Below, one piece after another: positions 13,191 through 26,011 of a DNA stretch of 64,000 nucleotides. Under the pieces are notes generated by a model that did no database searches, was not told where the DNA came from, and was given only the letters and a program-made list of their open reading frames with translations. The stretch is from Auanema rhodensis (lineage: Eukaryota > Nematoda > Chromadorea > Rhabditida > Rhabditidae). A program made the position numbers and the translations under genes. Numbering within the stretch: the stretch's first letter is position 1; every line of letters starts with the position of its first letter. The stretch spans positions 15,450,501 through 15,514,500 of the forward strand of contig OZ059896.1 in the NCBI GenBank assembly GCA_964057225.1, in the 5' to 3' direction.

Positions 13191-16100
13191 ATGCGTTTAC
13201 TTATAGCCTTAATAGGCTTGTTATCAGGTAATTTCTTTGGCTTTTCTTATTGTTATTACGAATTTATGTTTATAGTATGTTATGCACAATACGAAACAGT
13301 TGGTGCTGATTCAACTGCATTCAATTGTGATGGTCAATCTGATGGAAATTATGGATCTCCCTGCTCTCCTCGATATTTCTCTTGTGTTGCCGGAACCGCT
13401 GTAGAAAACGTCTGCCCAGAAGGACTTGTTTTCAATCAGGCCGAGAACAATTGCGATTATCCTGATGAATCATGTGGTGGAGAACCAGCTCAAGCTGAAC
13501 CCGAACCCATCGATGAGGATTATGGTCATCCTTCCGATTTAGGTTATGGACAGCCTATTGATGACGAAAGCGGATTCATAGGTAGTAGAAGGATCTTTAA
13601 CTAGTTTTATGCCATCTTTTAGATTGTTCTGATAAGGCTGATGGATTCTACTCCCATGGATGCTCTAATGCGTACACTGTCTGCTCCTTCGGAACTTCAA
13701 CTCTTATCCATTGTCCAAATGGATTAGTCTTTGATGGATTGAAGAGCCATTGTACCTATCCTGACGACTGTGGAAGACCAATTCAAACCACCACTGCCAC
13801 TTCCGCTGATATACCACAACCAACTAACCCAGTGTACCAGCCTCCAGTTTATCAGCAGCCATATGCTCCAGTAACTACTGAATCTCCAGCTCTTTCTCCA
13901 GTTGAAACCACTACCAGTGGTACTGTTTTTGGTAAGCTTTTACAGGGTTTCACTGTATTCTTTCTGTTATTTAGACTGTCAAGGAAAGGAAGACGGCGAA
14001 TATGCTGTTGGATGCTCTTCTGAATTCGTTCAATGTGTTGCTGGATTCACCTATCATCGCATGTGCCCTGCTGGTTTATTATATTCTGCTTCCACCAGAA
14101 GATGCGAGGTCAGCTGTGATGTAATTGCTAAAGAAGGTAAGTATTGTAATTGATTATAGTTTCTATTTTGTACTAATTACAGAGCCTGTTAGCACTGAGA
14201 CTCCAGTAACTCAACAACCGTACGTGCCAGTCGTCACCGAATCCCCGGTTACTCAGCATCCTTACGCCCCTATCACAACTGAAGCCACAATTGAAACAAC
14301 TACATTGGAATCTGTTTTTGGTAAACAATTTCTTTAAATTTAAATTTAAAGTTAATTGTATTAGACTGCCAAGAGAAAGAAGATGGTTTGTATTCTGTTG
14401 GATGCTCCGCTGAATTCTACCAATGTGTAGCTGGATTTACATACCATCGTATGTGCTCCAGTGGATTGTTCTTCAACTCTTCAACCCAAAGATGTGAATT
14501 TACTTGTGATACAGTTGCTCAAGGTAGTATATCATTTTGCATATTATTTTTATCTATTTATACCTAGAACCTGCCCAAGAATCCACAGTTACTCCTTTCC
14601 CAGCAGAACCTACCAATGTCTATGTCCCTGAGCCTACCCAAATCGTTCAAACAACTGCTGCTCCAGTTGTTGAAAACCAATCGGGATGCGTTGATGGAGA
14701 TACCTCTTCTTTCGGACAGTGCTCTTCAAAGTTCAAGCGCTGCAAGTAAGTATTCATCTGTCATAATGAGGATAAATCGTTTTCAGATCTGGAAACTGGA
14801 AAGTCGGAAGATGCCCGGGCATGACGGTCTTCGATGAGACCATCGGACTCTGTATCTACGATCTTCCACGTTGCAAGACTACCCTCTTCACCAAAAAACC
14901 AGTACGGCTATTGTTGGCCTATTGTCTTCAATCTTTATCTTTAGGAAACTACTTTGCCATCTTACGGAACTATTGAATACGGCACTACCCAAACCCCTTC
15001 CACTAGCTACCAGACTGCCGCTGCCGCTCCTGTTGCTCCTGTAGCCCCTGCCGCTCCTGGCTATCTTTCTTACCCACAGCAATTCTATCGCCGTCCAGCT
15101 TACGTTTCTAACCCTTTCTACGCTTACCGTCGTGATGACCATGATCATGATCATGAACACCGTAGAGGACGTCACTTCCGTGGACACAAATTTGATAGAA
15201 ACCGTTACAACAAAAGTAAGTTTAATAAAAATAAAGGATAGTCATTTATATTTTCCAGGAGATTACGTAAACAAAGGTCAAATTAACTACAAGACTAGAA
15301 GTGTTGTTGTCGATGGAAGACGTCAATATGTCAGAGATATGTTCAAGGGAATCAGAAATCCATATGCTCCCCCAATGTACAATGATGTGTTCATCTCGGC
15401 TAGGGTTAGTTTTCTTACATAGTATTGTAAGAAAGTTATGTTTTTACAGACCGATCGCAGAAGACCTTCAACCACCACCATTGCTCCAGGAAGCAATTCA
15501 GTTGAACCCGATGCTGCAGTACCCAATGCTCCAGTGCCCAATGCAATCTTCGCTTCTGCCCCATTGGTTGAGAAAACTGAATTAGTAAAGGTGGATCACT
15601 TTCTCTAATGCGTTAACTTTTCCTTTTTTATAGGATCAGATTGAAGGATCCGGATTAGGAGAGTTCGAATCTGCTGCTTTCACCGATAATTCCGCCTCAA
15701 CTGAACGTCTTAGATCTAAAAGAAGTTATGGACTTTCGGAAGCTCCCGTTACCACGGAAAATTTGTGTGCCACCCAGGTTTTAGGGTCTCTTGTTTCTCT
15801 TGGAAGCTGCAGACAAGATTTTGTCTATTGTGAATCTTCTACCAATGATATCGTGAGAAGAATCAATGTTATATGACATTGAGTGCCATTTTGTTTTCAG
15901 GTTGCTGCTTGTCCTGTTGGAGAATTATTTGATGATGCTGCTAAAAGATGTGTTTCTGCTTATCATTGTGGTGAACCAGCAGATATCTCTGTTCCTGACG
16001 TTGCTGCTGATATGGAGGAATTCATCCCGATCACAGCCCCAATCTCCGTACCAACTTCTGGCTCTCCATCCGTTGATGCTGAACCAATTCTTGTTGATCC

Positions 16101-18951
16101 TGTACCTGCCCAGACGGAGACTGTTCTCTCTCCCAGTCATGAACAAGGTAAACAGGATGAAGTGATTGTTCTTACCGTTTCTTTAAGTTTACAACCAAGT
16201 TTACGATAACTATCCTGCTCCAGTTGCTACCGATTCTGCTCCAGTTGCTACCGATTCTGCTCCAGTTGCTACCGATTCTGCTCCGGTATCCGCCGATGCT
16301 TATCCTTCTTTCGATCGGTCTCCTGTTACTTCCCATCCCGCCATCGTAAACTTCGATACTTGTGATGGAAAAATGGACGGATACTTTGCTGTTGGTTGCT
16401 CCAACAATTACTTCGTCTGCCAGGGTGGCCGTGCTATCGAAATGGTTTGTCAAGATGGACTAGTCTTCGATCAAAGAAGAATTGCCTGTGATTACAAATA
16501 CAATGTCGCTGCTTGTGGACCAACATCAGTCAAACCACCAGGTTGGTGCTTTTGGTTAAAACAAGCTTATATATTATTTAAGTTGACTCTTACGTTGCTT
16601 CACCCTCAAACGATGAGCCCGTTCCCTACAAGCCAACTGCTTCTGTTAATCCAACTGCTTTAGTTCAACCAACCATCGCTGTTCAGACTGCTCCCAAGCG
16701 TAAGATCTAGATCTATATTAATTTCATTGTTATTTGCATTATTCAGTCTGTAAGGGCAACGGATTCTTTGCGGTAGCTCCTTGCTCGAAGAAATATGTTT
16801 CTTGTAAGAATGGTGCTCAGCTCTTCTCTTTCACTTGCTCCGGAAGCGATGTTTTCTCTGAGCGTTTCGCCACTTGTGTTTCTAGAGCTAAGGCTGGATG
16901 CCCTGCTGCTGTTGATACTCCTATTCCTTACGTTCCCACCATTTCTCTTCCAAAATCCACTGTTGCTCCAGTCGCTAGAGATCAGGTCACGAATGGATAT
17001 ATCGGAACATTCGAGACTACCACATTCGCTCCTTCCAATTCTGAAAATTATCACAAGGCTGTTCCCTCTCTATCTGAACCAGTTGATTCAATCTACCACG
17101 TTCCAAGCTCCGATGATTCTGCTGTCCCCTCTACTGAGACTGAAGAAAGTAACGACTGTCCAGCTCGTGCGTATTCCACTGTTGACTGTTCTAACACCTA
17201 TAAACTCTGTGGTGCCGGTGTCGTGTTCGGTAAGAGCTTCCAACATATCACTATTCATTAATTGAATTATAGAATTGAATTGCCCTGCTGGTTTGATCTT
17301 CGATAGAGCCTCCGGTAGCTGTGAATTCCCACAATTTGTTGCCGGTTGTGAAACCTTCAAGACTCCTGGAAAAGATATTGTAGCTACCTCTGCCTCTCTC
17401 ATTTCCACCGAAGAAACTTCCAATCCTGAAGCTTTATCACAAAAAGAATCTTATGATGCCGTTATAGCTTCTGATAACAATGGATATACTTCAGAAGCCA
17501 CAACTTCTGCTTCAGAGAGTTATGCTTCGGATGCTACTACTTCCTCTACTGGCCTTGCACAAGACAACTCGTATGAGAGCAGTTCTTCAGATTCCAATGT
17601 TTATGGAAAAGAACAAACTTTTGAAAGTACTACCACTGCTTCCAATAATTATGTGAACGAAGATAGCTATGCTAACGAAGAAACCACTGCTTCCAATAAC
17701 TATGTGAAAGAAGATAGCACTGCTTCCAATAGCTATGCTAGTGAGGAAACCACTGCTTCCAATAACTATGTGAACGAAGATAGCACTGCTTCCAATAGCT
17801 ATGCTAGTGAGGAAACCACTGCTTCCAATAGTTATGCTAGTGAGGAAACCACTGCTTCCAATAACTATGTGAACAAAGATAGCACTGCTTCCAATAGCTA
17901 TACTAGTGAGGAAACCACTGCTTCCAATAGTTATGCTAACAAAGAAACTACCTTTGCTCCCGTTGTCGTCGCTCCTCAAGAAATCAAATGCACATACGGA
18001 AACGAGAGAACCTCGTTCGCTATAGGAGAATGCTTTAACAGCTTCAAAATCTGTACTGAAGAGGGACGTTTGATCAACGCTAACTGTGATAATGGACAAG
18101 TTTTCGATTCTGCGACCGGTGTTTGTGTGTTGGCTTCCTCCTGTGGTGCCAAGGTTAACATTATATTATTATTGCATTATTCAATTCATTCGTTTCAGCC
18201 TACTCCTGCTGCCTTGACTCCAATCACCCCTTGTTCTGGAAAGAAGGATAACGAACTTCTCGCTTATGGAGAATGCCGTGAATCATTTATGCGTTGTATC
18301 AATGGAGCCTCTATCACCGAGCATTGCCCACGTCGTCATGTATTCCACGCCGGACAACGTTTGTGGAAAGTGTTTGGCTGAACAACAACATTATTTTTTA
18401 GAGAGATGTCTTCCTCGTGAACGTATCAATGAATGCTCCGAAAGCCAAGTGGTATACATGACTCCATCTGCTAATCAATCCGAATTCTGTGTTGGACGCC
18501 GTGATGGCCTTTATAGAGATCCTAAAATGTGCTCTGGAATTATCCAGTGCTTCGGTGGAGAACTCTTTGCCAGACCTAGCTGTCCCACTGGATTGGTCTT
18601 TAATGAGAAGAATGCTCAATGTGACTACAGATATAACGTCCCTGGATGTGAAGAAGTTGCTGCTGATCCAGCACGTACGTTTGTATTTTTTGAGGGTAGT
18701 CTAATATATTTTTAGTCGAGGGAAAATGCAGAGGAGAGAAACATGGTGCCTACTTGGCCGACAGCAGTGACTGTAGTATCTTCTACCGGTGCGTCTGGGA
18801 TAAACTAGAGAAGATGAGCTGTCCAAGTGGAACTGTCTTCAACCCAGTCTTCTCCGTGTGTGACTGGCCTGCTAACGTTCCTCATTGCTTCAACGGCAAA
18901 GTCACTACCACTGCTGCACCATCAGCAGATGAGCCCATCAGACCATACTGA
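13191..18951 (+). CDS. cbd-1: CBD-1-like secreted chitin-binding eggshell protein
   Basis: A multi-exon gene. Exon 1 (13191-13227) joins 13276 to give the signal peptide MRLLIALIGLLSVCYAQ. About 13 peritrophin-A/CBM14 domains follow, each with six cysteines and the pattern DG-x-(F/Y)-x(3)-C...CPxGLVF...C; examples are DCSDKADGFYSHGC near 13.6 kb, the GLLYSAST repeat near 14.0 kb, DTCDGKMDGYFAVGC near 16.36 kb and a final domain at 18.72-18.9 kb. Some domains are degenerate. Linkers are Pro/Thr-rich, one contains a DDHDHDHEH stretch (15.13 kb), and an 11-residue repeat array lies at 17.6-17.95 kb. An intron at 18359-18401 keeps the frame across the domain near 18.3 kb. C. elegans CBD-1 has a similar multidomain architecture and anchors the vitelline layer to chitin in the eggshell; the same role is inferred. 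TGA follows EPIRPY. Confidence 0.85.
17635..17949 (+). repeat. 33-bp coding tandem repeat in cbd-1
   Basis: About nine and a half copies of an 11-residue unit alternate between TASNNYVNEDS and TASNSYASEET forms. One unit near the start is shortened to YANEET. The array is Ser/Thr-rich and lies between two chitin-binding domains, where it would act as a flexible, possibly O-glycosylated spacer. Confidence 0.85.
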
Positions 18952-19419
18952 AAATTCATTTCTAATTCATTTACTAGATAACTCCTCTTACATTATGTGA
19001 TCTGTGATATTTACCAATCTTATACTGTGCCTAATGTTTTTACTTTACCTGAGCGTTTTACTTCATAATTCATTTCAATTTATAATTTCATAATTACTTT
19101 TTTATAATAAGTAATCTTTTTAATAAATTTTTTATGTAACTACTTACTTGTTTTCTCTTGTACATTATAAGCAATCGAAATATTTCAATTTCAGATTTAT
19201 GCATAATCTGTAAACGGGAGTTAACCGGCTCTTGGTTAATATGTCTTTAGTATTCAAGTTAAACGTGGCAAAAGATGAGATCTGGTTGGTGGAATATATA
19301 GCTGAAAGGAACAATGTAGACTAGGATAAGCCTTTCCGTAACAGTACCCTTTCAACAGGCACCTCCCTTCCACTATAAAAGTAGCGAATTGAACAATTTC
19401 AGTTCAACTGGGAATAGCT
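18952..19419. other. Intergenic between cbd-1 and the ShKT gene
   Basis: Holds the 3' UTR of cbd-1 and the probable promoter of the next gene. CTATAAAAG at about 19373-19381 is a TATA-like element some 40 bp before the start codon. Nothing else recognised. Confidence 0.5.
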
Positions 19420-20352
19420 ATGCAGTTGTCTGTACTAACAGGTTGGTCATATTACAACTTAGCCTGTACTGAACCTTTTTTATTTTTAGTATTGTTTTTT
19501 GTTAAAGTGGTATCCAGCCAATGGAATTATGGTATGTTTATCTATTCCTGATATTCCTCACCAATCCATCCACTCGATCACACGTTTTAATAAAACGTCT
19601 TTTACTTAACTAACACGCATGCACAGCACCTCACTTGTAGGTTGGCCTTTCTCAGGCTACTTCAATCCTTACGCTTCAGGATATTCAGGATATGGTCTGG
19701 GAATGAGCATGGATCCATATGGAATGGGAATGAATCCGTATATGGGAGGGTAATTCTACTGTTATTTCTATTTCGTAATCAATATCTGTTTTCGAATGAT
19801 GAACCCACTGATGATGGGTGGTGGAATGTGTATGGATTTAAGTACTCAATGCCCTGTATGGGCAAGCACAGGTTACTTTTTTCTTTTCAGATTAATAGGA
19901 TATTAGAAGGGCGATTGGGGTCAAACCACCTAAAAAAATCAGAAAATACAATCATCAAAACTATTCATATACTACGTTTAGGTCAGTGTGCAACTAATCC
20001 AATGTATATGCAACGAACTTGTGGTCGTTCGTGCGGAACTTGTATGGGAATGGGAATGGGAATGGGAATGGGAATGGGATACGGTTTGTATAATTATAAT
20101 CATTGATAATAATATGGATGTTAAGGCATGGGATATGGCTCTTACGGACTTGGTTTAGGAGGAGTTTCCCCTTATGGATTCGGTAGAAGCATTTACGAAA
20201 CTGGTAAGTAACTAATAATTAACAGTTTACTTTTCTAACAATCAATAGGTATTCTGCGATCACAACCAAAGCCTGCTATTTTTGCCAATGAAGATGGAAA
20301 AAACACCAAAATGACCAATGATATTACAACTCCTCGCCAAAAACTTGTATGA
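19420..20352 (+). CDS. Secreted ShKT-domain protein with Met-Gly repeats
   Basis: Exon 1 starts ATG at 19420 and splices into a hydrophobic signal peptide (MQLSVLTVLFFVKVVSS). The mature part is rich in Gly, Tyr and Met, then has one six-cysteine ShKT domain: CMDLSTQCPVWASTG joins, across an intron at about 19871-19980, to QCATNPMYMQRTC and GRSCGTC. A run of GGAATG hexamers (20046-20075) encodes a Met-Gly repeat, followed by GYGSYGLGLGG and a short polar tail to TGA at 20350-20352. ShKT domains are common in nematode secreted and cuticle proteins; a structural or toxin-like role cannot be told apart. The intron at 19750-19794 must end TTTTCG rather than TTTTCAG to keep the frame. The protein follows cbd-1 on the same strand, so oocyte or eggshell use is possible but unproven. 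Confidence 0.7.
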
Positions 20353-20564
20353 AAGCTTCTATTAATAATATTCAGATCTCTGATTTATCAATTGCAATAT
20401 TAATATATTATATTATACACGCTCCAAGTATTATGTAACAAGTTTTTATTCCAAATAAATAAATTAATAATGTTCTTAAACATTTTTTGTTATCTATCGC
20501 TTGAATTGAGAATGAGCTCTTATCTTTCTGCTGTGCGTAACAGTGGGTAAGAAAATCGTTGCGT

Positions 20565-22039
20565 ATGGCTGTTCAACACGTTTGGTTGGGCCCAGTGTTT
20601 ATAGCAGCTTACAGCTTATCCGCTTTATTAATATGGTGAGTTTAATACCGGTTACGAATATGATGATATTTTACGCTATTCTATTACAATCATTATTCAA
20701 AAAAAAAACTATTTTTCAGCATTTCTATCTCTGCATATTACCACTACCTACCGCCACGATGGCCTTATCTCAGGTTTGCTCCAAAATTCAACATTTAAAA
20801 TGTTATACTTAAAAATACCTTTCTTATATTCTATTGTTGAACAACCTCCATGTAGGAACAGCGATGACAAACGATAATGAAAAACATTAGAAGTATATGA
20901 AAACATCCATGTAGTCTATTCACATGAACTATAAGCGTCAATATATTCAAATTTATTCTGAAAATAGCCAACGATGATTCAAGACCGTCTTTTTGTTAAA
21001 ACTTACGAAAACGATAAACATGTTTTAAATTAAAATGATTATTGGTTTTTTGATTTTAAATTAGAAACAACCTATATTCAACTTATCAGCCAATTTTCAT
21101 TGATAATAATAACTAGGAAGAATTGTATCTTGAAGTAATTATCTGATATCTTTATTATTTTAGCGAGATCGCCACTTTACCTCCTGCCAGCAATGTCTAT
21201 AGCTTGATGATGAACCACATTGCTGTTATGAGTATTGAGAAAATTCAATGCTTAAATATAGTTGCATGCTTACAGTAACATTTTGGTTGTATATAAAACA
21301 TCGTGAGATCGTGTCATATCTCGAACATGACGAAAATTTGAAACGAAAACGACTTATTTCATTTATTAATATGTGCATCGGAATGTTTGGGCTACTTGCT
21401 TTTGTTATGAGTGCTAACTTTCCGGTGAGATCCGTACATAGAGATCGTTATAAAATTATGAATTTAGAAGGGAAAGGTGCCATTGATTCAAACATCAGCT
21501 AGCTTAGTTGTTATGATCTGTTCAATAATTTATGTCTGGATGCACTCGTTTATTTCTATTCAAATTCAAGATCCTACTATCAACAGAATCCCTCTGTTTC
21601 TTGTCCGAATTTCATTAGCTGCTGCTCTCACGTCATGTTCTATATCAAGTCAGTTATGGAAATCACTCTAAATTTATATATTCCGAATTAAGTGATCAAA
21701 GTACTAGAAATAAAAGGACATAACTTTGATACGACAACTCCTGCTCCACCAACGGTAAGTTAGGTGATCTCATATAAAGATTGGGAATAATTATTTATTA
21801 AGGATTTATCAAGTGCAGGAGCAGTTTTAGAATGGGGTATATACTTCATAACCATATTATTTCTCCTCACAGATGCATATGAATTTAAAAACCTCATATT
21901 AAAGCCATTGAAATTGGTAATACCAGGTTCCCCGTTGTACGATGATACGCGTATCAATCCCCCGCTAGTTACTCGAAGAAGGGAATTATCATTTGCTGAT
22001 CTTCCATCCTCATCAATGACAAGACCTTTGGTTCGGTAA
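20565..22039 (+). CDS. TMEM150/DRAM (Frag1-like) six-span membrane protein
   Basis: Start ATG at 20565 gives MAVQHVWLGPVFIAAYSLSA, a first membrane span. The next exons read ISISAYYHYLPPRWPYLS and then SEIATLPPASNVYSLMMNHI, the Pro-rich extracellular segment typical of the DRAM/TMEM150/FRAG1 superfamily. Following exons give ITFWLYIKHREIVSYLEHD, a GMFGLLAFVMSANFP span, a PLIQTSASLVVMICS span, a VRISLAAALTSCSIS span, GHNFDTTTPAPPT, and the family C-terminal span starting DLSSAGAVLEWGIYF, with a polar tail to TAA at 22037-22039. Introns are 35-55 bp except for the one between about 20.78 and 21.16 kb. Relatives act in autophagy and lysosome signalling (DRAM) or ion-channel modulation (TMEM150); the exact role here is unknown. 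Confidence 0.72.
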
Positions 22040-22565
22040 AGAGGAAACACATTCATATTCTCAGAATAACAAAAAATATGAGCAGACATTATAGATTTTT
22101 TACAAGTTCATATTTGCATCTCCAAATTCAATTAATAACACAAATGTTCTATAACTTATCTTTAATCATTTATAAACAGCTTCTATCTACTTTAAAATTT
22201 CAAAGCCATTTAATAGTAAGCAAATTTCAATAATGTTTCACTGGTATTATGTACAAAAGTTATTAATAAGTTCTGTGTGACGAATATGTTTTTTTTATGG
22301 ACTTTTTTTTATATAATAAATATAACATCTATATTTTTTACACAAAATGAGTGATAAGTTCTAATATTATGAAAATATCAAGAATAATTCATAAATCAAG
22401 ATACAATGTGTATGCTGTTTACAGACCTGCTGCGGGTCTATTGCTGTTTTTCAAATCATCACTTGCTTAATGCTAGTTGTGTTTTTCATTTAGTCTTAGT
22501 TTTTCTTTTCTATGTTAATTTATGTTTTTTTTTGTATATTTGCTTCAGTTTTAGTTTAGTTTAAG
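22040..22565. other. Intergenic, 3' UTR and rpn-7 promoter
   Basis: AT-rich, with no ORF or repeat that I can support. Confidence 0.5.
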
Positions 22566-24065
22566 ATGGCAGAAAGCTCAAAACCAAAGTCTGCTGGAAA
22601 TGAGGAGAATACTTATGAAAAAGAGGTTGGCTTTAATTCCTATGTTCACATTCCTATGTGATACTTTAAGGTAATTTCCAAGCATCCAGATCTAGAGTTG
22701 GCTCAGCTTCGTTTCTTAGTAAATCATCCTGAAATTGATCAACAGAAGAAAGCTGCTACTTTAGATCAAATTCAAAAGGTAGGGTGTTTTAGCCAAAACT
22801 TAACAATGTTTTTATTTTTTAGGCTATTAAAGAATATGATATGGCCCCATTCTATGAGCTTCTTTGTACTGATATTGGAACAAAACCAGATGTTGCTGAA
22901 CTCAGTGCTATGAAGCAGGCTAATGAGAAAAGAATAAAAGAAATTGAAGCAGAAATCGAAGATGCTGAAAAAAATCTTGGTGGTTCCGAAGTTCGACAAG
23001 CTTGGCTTCGTAAGTTTGATTACTTCTGTCAGATTGGAGATAAAGAAAATGTTTGCAAAGCGTTTACAGTGAGTTTTTTGAATCCTTTCTAGTATAATTA
23101 AAATTATTTAGTCAACATACGAAAAAACTGTTGGTATGGGCTACAAGATTGATCTTGTTTTTGCTATGGTCCGAGTTGGATTTTTCTTCCTTGATCATAC
23201 TCTAATCAACCAGTACATTACTAAAGCCAAAGAGTTGATGGAACAGGTATTACCTACATATGTATATTCTTAACACATTTGGATACTTATAGGGAGGAGA
23301 TTGGGAGCGTAAAAACAAACTTAGATCATATGAAGCTTTGTACAAAATGTCTGTTCGTGATTTTTCCGGTGCCGCGAATCTTTTCCTTGAAACAGTTCCT
23401 ACTTTCGGTTCATACGAATTGATGACTTACGAAAATCTTGTATTTTTCACTGTTGTCACTTCTCTTTTTGCTCTGGATCGTCCCGATCTTCGCACCAAAG
23501 TTATCAAATGTAATGAAGTTCAAGAACAACTTAATGGAGGTGGAATTAATGGATCTCTTATACCAGTTCGCGAATATTTGGAAGCTTTTTATGGATGTCA
23601 CTATGAGCGCTTTTTTGTTCAATTGGCTGCTCTTGAAGCTGAGCGCTTCAAATTCGATCGCTATCTCTCTCCCCATTTCCATTTTTACTCTCGGACAATG
23701 CGATTGAGGGCTTATGAACAATTCCTTACCCCATACAAAACAGTTCGAGTTGATATGATGGCTCAAGATTTCGGAGTTTCCAAAGGATTTATTGACAAGG
23801 AACTTCATCGACTTATAGCTGCAGGACATTTACACTGCCGGTATAATGTGTCTTTCCAAAAATTCGAATCTGATTATTGTTTTTATAGCATTGATGCGGT
23901 AAACGGAGTTATTGAGATGAACCACCCTGATTCCAAAAATCATTTGTACAAAACAGTAATTAAGTGAGTCCTATTCATTAAATTTCTCGTATACGAATTT
24001 TTTATAGGGATGGAGATATTCTGCTCAACAGAATTCAAAAATTGGCCCGTGTTATCAATGCATAG
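22566..24065 (+). CDS. rpn-7: 26S proteasome regulatory subunit RPN-7 (PSMD6)
   Basis: Six or so short-intron exons read from MAESSKPKSAGNEENTYEKE to the C-terminal LLNRIQKLARVINA. The N-terminal half has the helical repeats of Rpn7 (LRFLVNHPEI, FYELLCTDIG, AWLRKFDYFCQIGDKENV, YEALYKMSVRDFSGAANLF). The C-terminal PCI winged-helix region carries DFGVSKGFIDKELHRLIAAG and NGVIEMNHPDSKN. RPN-7 is a lid subunit of the 19S regulatory particle and helps position the deubiquitinase RPN-11; it acts in the nucleus and cytosol. Length, about 390 residues, is normal for the family. It is on the same strand as the membrane protein upstream but 527 bp away, too far for a typical nematode operon. Confidence 0.94.
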
Positions 24066-24288
24066 TCGGATCTCACTTTCTAGTGTAATCGTTTTGTCAA
24101 ATTCAATTTAATATTTATAAAACAATGGTAACTTATGTTTTTTGTAAATTTGGACTGGTACAAAAGGCTGTGTTGACGGTCTATTTCAATAAAATAATTT
24201 TGTACTTTACGCGATATGTTACGGAATTTCCGATAATTACTTTATTGCCTGTTTTGCATAGTTTGTTTTATTATATATTTATTGAACT

Positions 24289-25347
24289 TTAATCTGCTTT
24301 CTTCCATAGAGCACAATAGTATCCTTTAATTCCATTTGCTATTTTAGAATGAGTTTTTGTTCCTGGTGCACAATATGTAGATCGTAGTGTACTTTTAAAT
24401 AGTTTTATTATTGAAGGTGCCTGAAAATTTCCGACGTTTCTTGTTTTAAATTTTTTTGATTTCGCGCGTTTCACATTGACTTGCCTGATCAATTACACTG
24501 TCGTAATTTTCAGCGGTTTTGGGAATTCCATTTAGAACGTTCTCCGTTATGTCTACCCATGCTTCTTGTATGAACCCTGCCCGGGTAGCTTGATCCTTGA
24601 CCTCTTGTACCTGCTTCAATTTTTAATTTGTTTATATGAAATTTACCTTACTTGTTGTTTATAGCGCAAATCAGCCCAACAAACATATCCTCCTGGCTTC
24701 AGGGCTCTATTACATTCGCTGAAAAATTTGAAGCAGTCCTTGTACAGATGAGATGATTCAATATTGAGGACTGAAATCAAACATTTTTTTTGACCGATTT
24801 TTGTTCCCCGTTCCCACTTATGTCGCAGGATTTGCTCTCTGCTGGAATATTTTCTGCGTTTCCCTTTCGAACCAATGAGTCTATCTGTGGCATGGGGTCT
24901 ATTCCTTCAATGCTTGCTATCAATGGGTGAGCTCTGTAATTTTGAATTACTGGATAATCTTATAAATATATTCCTACCTGTTTATCCATTTCATACCTTC
25001 TCCTTGACCACAACCTACTTCTACTATACTATATCCTGGGAATGAGGGATAGGCATGATGCAAACTCAAAGTTTTTTCATAAAGATAATAGTGCGCAAGG
25101 TTTTTGTCTACAGTTATAGAGTATTGTTCGAAGTTCAATTTCTCTCACCTTGTCTATCTTTTATCACTCTGCTAACAGTTTTGATAATCTTGTTCTCACC
25201 GAAGTTACTTGAAGGCCAATAGCCTAAGTTCAGAAAATGGGTTCCTACCTTTTTGGCATACCATTTAAGTAGAGGGTATAGAATTAGTCTATCGAATACG
25301 AATAGCCAGAATCTGAAGCAATAGTCAAATACTATAGAGATGATCAT
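24289..25347 (-). CDS. Class I SAM-dependent methyltransferase
   Basis: Minus-strand gene from ATG at 25347 to TAA at 24289-24291. The N-terminus (MIISIVFDYCFRFWLFVFD) is hydrophobic, suggesting membrane association. A 41-bp intron (GTGAGAG to CTGTAG) joins KDRQ to DKNLAHYYLYEK. Motif I is IVEVGCGQGEG, followed by WINR, then IEGIDPMPQIDS (motif II region) and NRALKPGGYVCWADLR (motif III region). The C-terminal exons read RAGFIQEAWVDIT and later STYCAPGTKTHSKIANG, with GYYCALWKKAD at the end. The pattern (LNLGYW near residue 40, then the Asn-Leu-Ala-His segment and a Gly-rich loop) resembles the phthiotriol/phenolphthiocerol methyltransferase-like group, mostly known from mycobacteria and scattered eukaryotes. 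A lipid or phenolic O-methyl acceptor is inferred only. It is divergent from TMA7, with 127 bp between the start codons. Confidence 0.7.
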
Positions 25348-25474
25348 ATTGTGCTACTGTTTTGGTACTATTCGATGCTTGCTTGTATATTAGATATTAT
25401 TAGTTTGAATTGCCTGTATTTTTTCTGTGTCTTTCAATTTCTCCTTATATTGTTGCTAATTTCAGTAAGTTGAT

Positions 25475-25757
25475 ATGTCTGGAAGACAAGGAGGAAAGCA
25501 GAAGCCACTCAAGGCTCCCAAGAAGGAATCTAAGGAACTGTGTGATGTATGCAACTTACATTAATTAACAACATAAATTTTTTTCCAGGAGGACATAGAG
25601 TTCAAGAAAAAACAACAAGAAGAAGCCAAGAAGATGAAGGAGGCTGCTGCTAAAGCTCTGCAAAAAGGTCCCATGGGATGTATGTAATGTCATAAAATTC
25701 TTTTTAAATGTATATTTTGCAGCTGGAACTGGCATCAAGAAGTCTGGAAAGAAGTAG
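25475..25757 (+). CDS. TMA7: Translation machinery-associated protein TMA7
   Basis: A three-exon gene for a 65-residue basic protein. It starts MSGRQGGKQKPLKAPKKES, continues EDIEFKKKQQEEAKKMKEAA in exon 2 and ends KGPMGSGTGIKKSGKK, matching the conserved MSGREGGKKKPLKQPKK and GGIKKSGKK ends of TMA7/CCDC72. The last intron splits a Ser codon after GGTCCCATGGGAT. The family associates with ribosomes; its molecular role is poorly known. An acceptor (TTTCAG at 25460-25465) ten bases before the ATG is consistent with SL trans-splicing. Confidence 0.93.
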
Positions 25758-26011
25758 ACTATAGGTGCTTTATTGTTGTTTGTTACTTTTATTGCCCATT
25801 TATTGGTTAAATGGTTTTTCTCGAGTGAGATATGATTGAATACAATGAAATCTTTTGATTTAAATTGTGTACAATAGTAAAACAGTGAAAAGATTACAAA
25901 TTATTAGTTTATTATGAACTTTATACATTCTAGTGATATCACTTGATTGTGTCACGGATACAACTATGTGGTTTTGAATAAAAAGACTACAGTTCAAACG
26001 GTTAAAATTTA

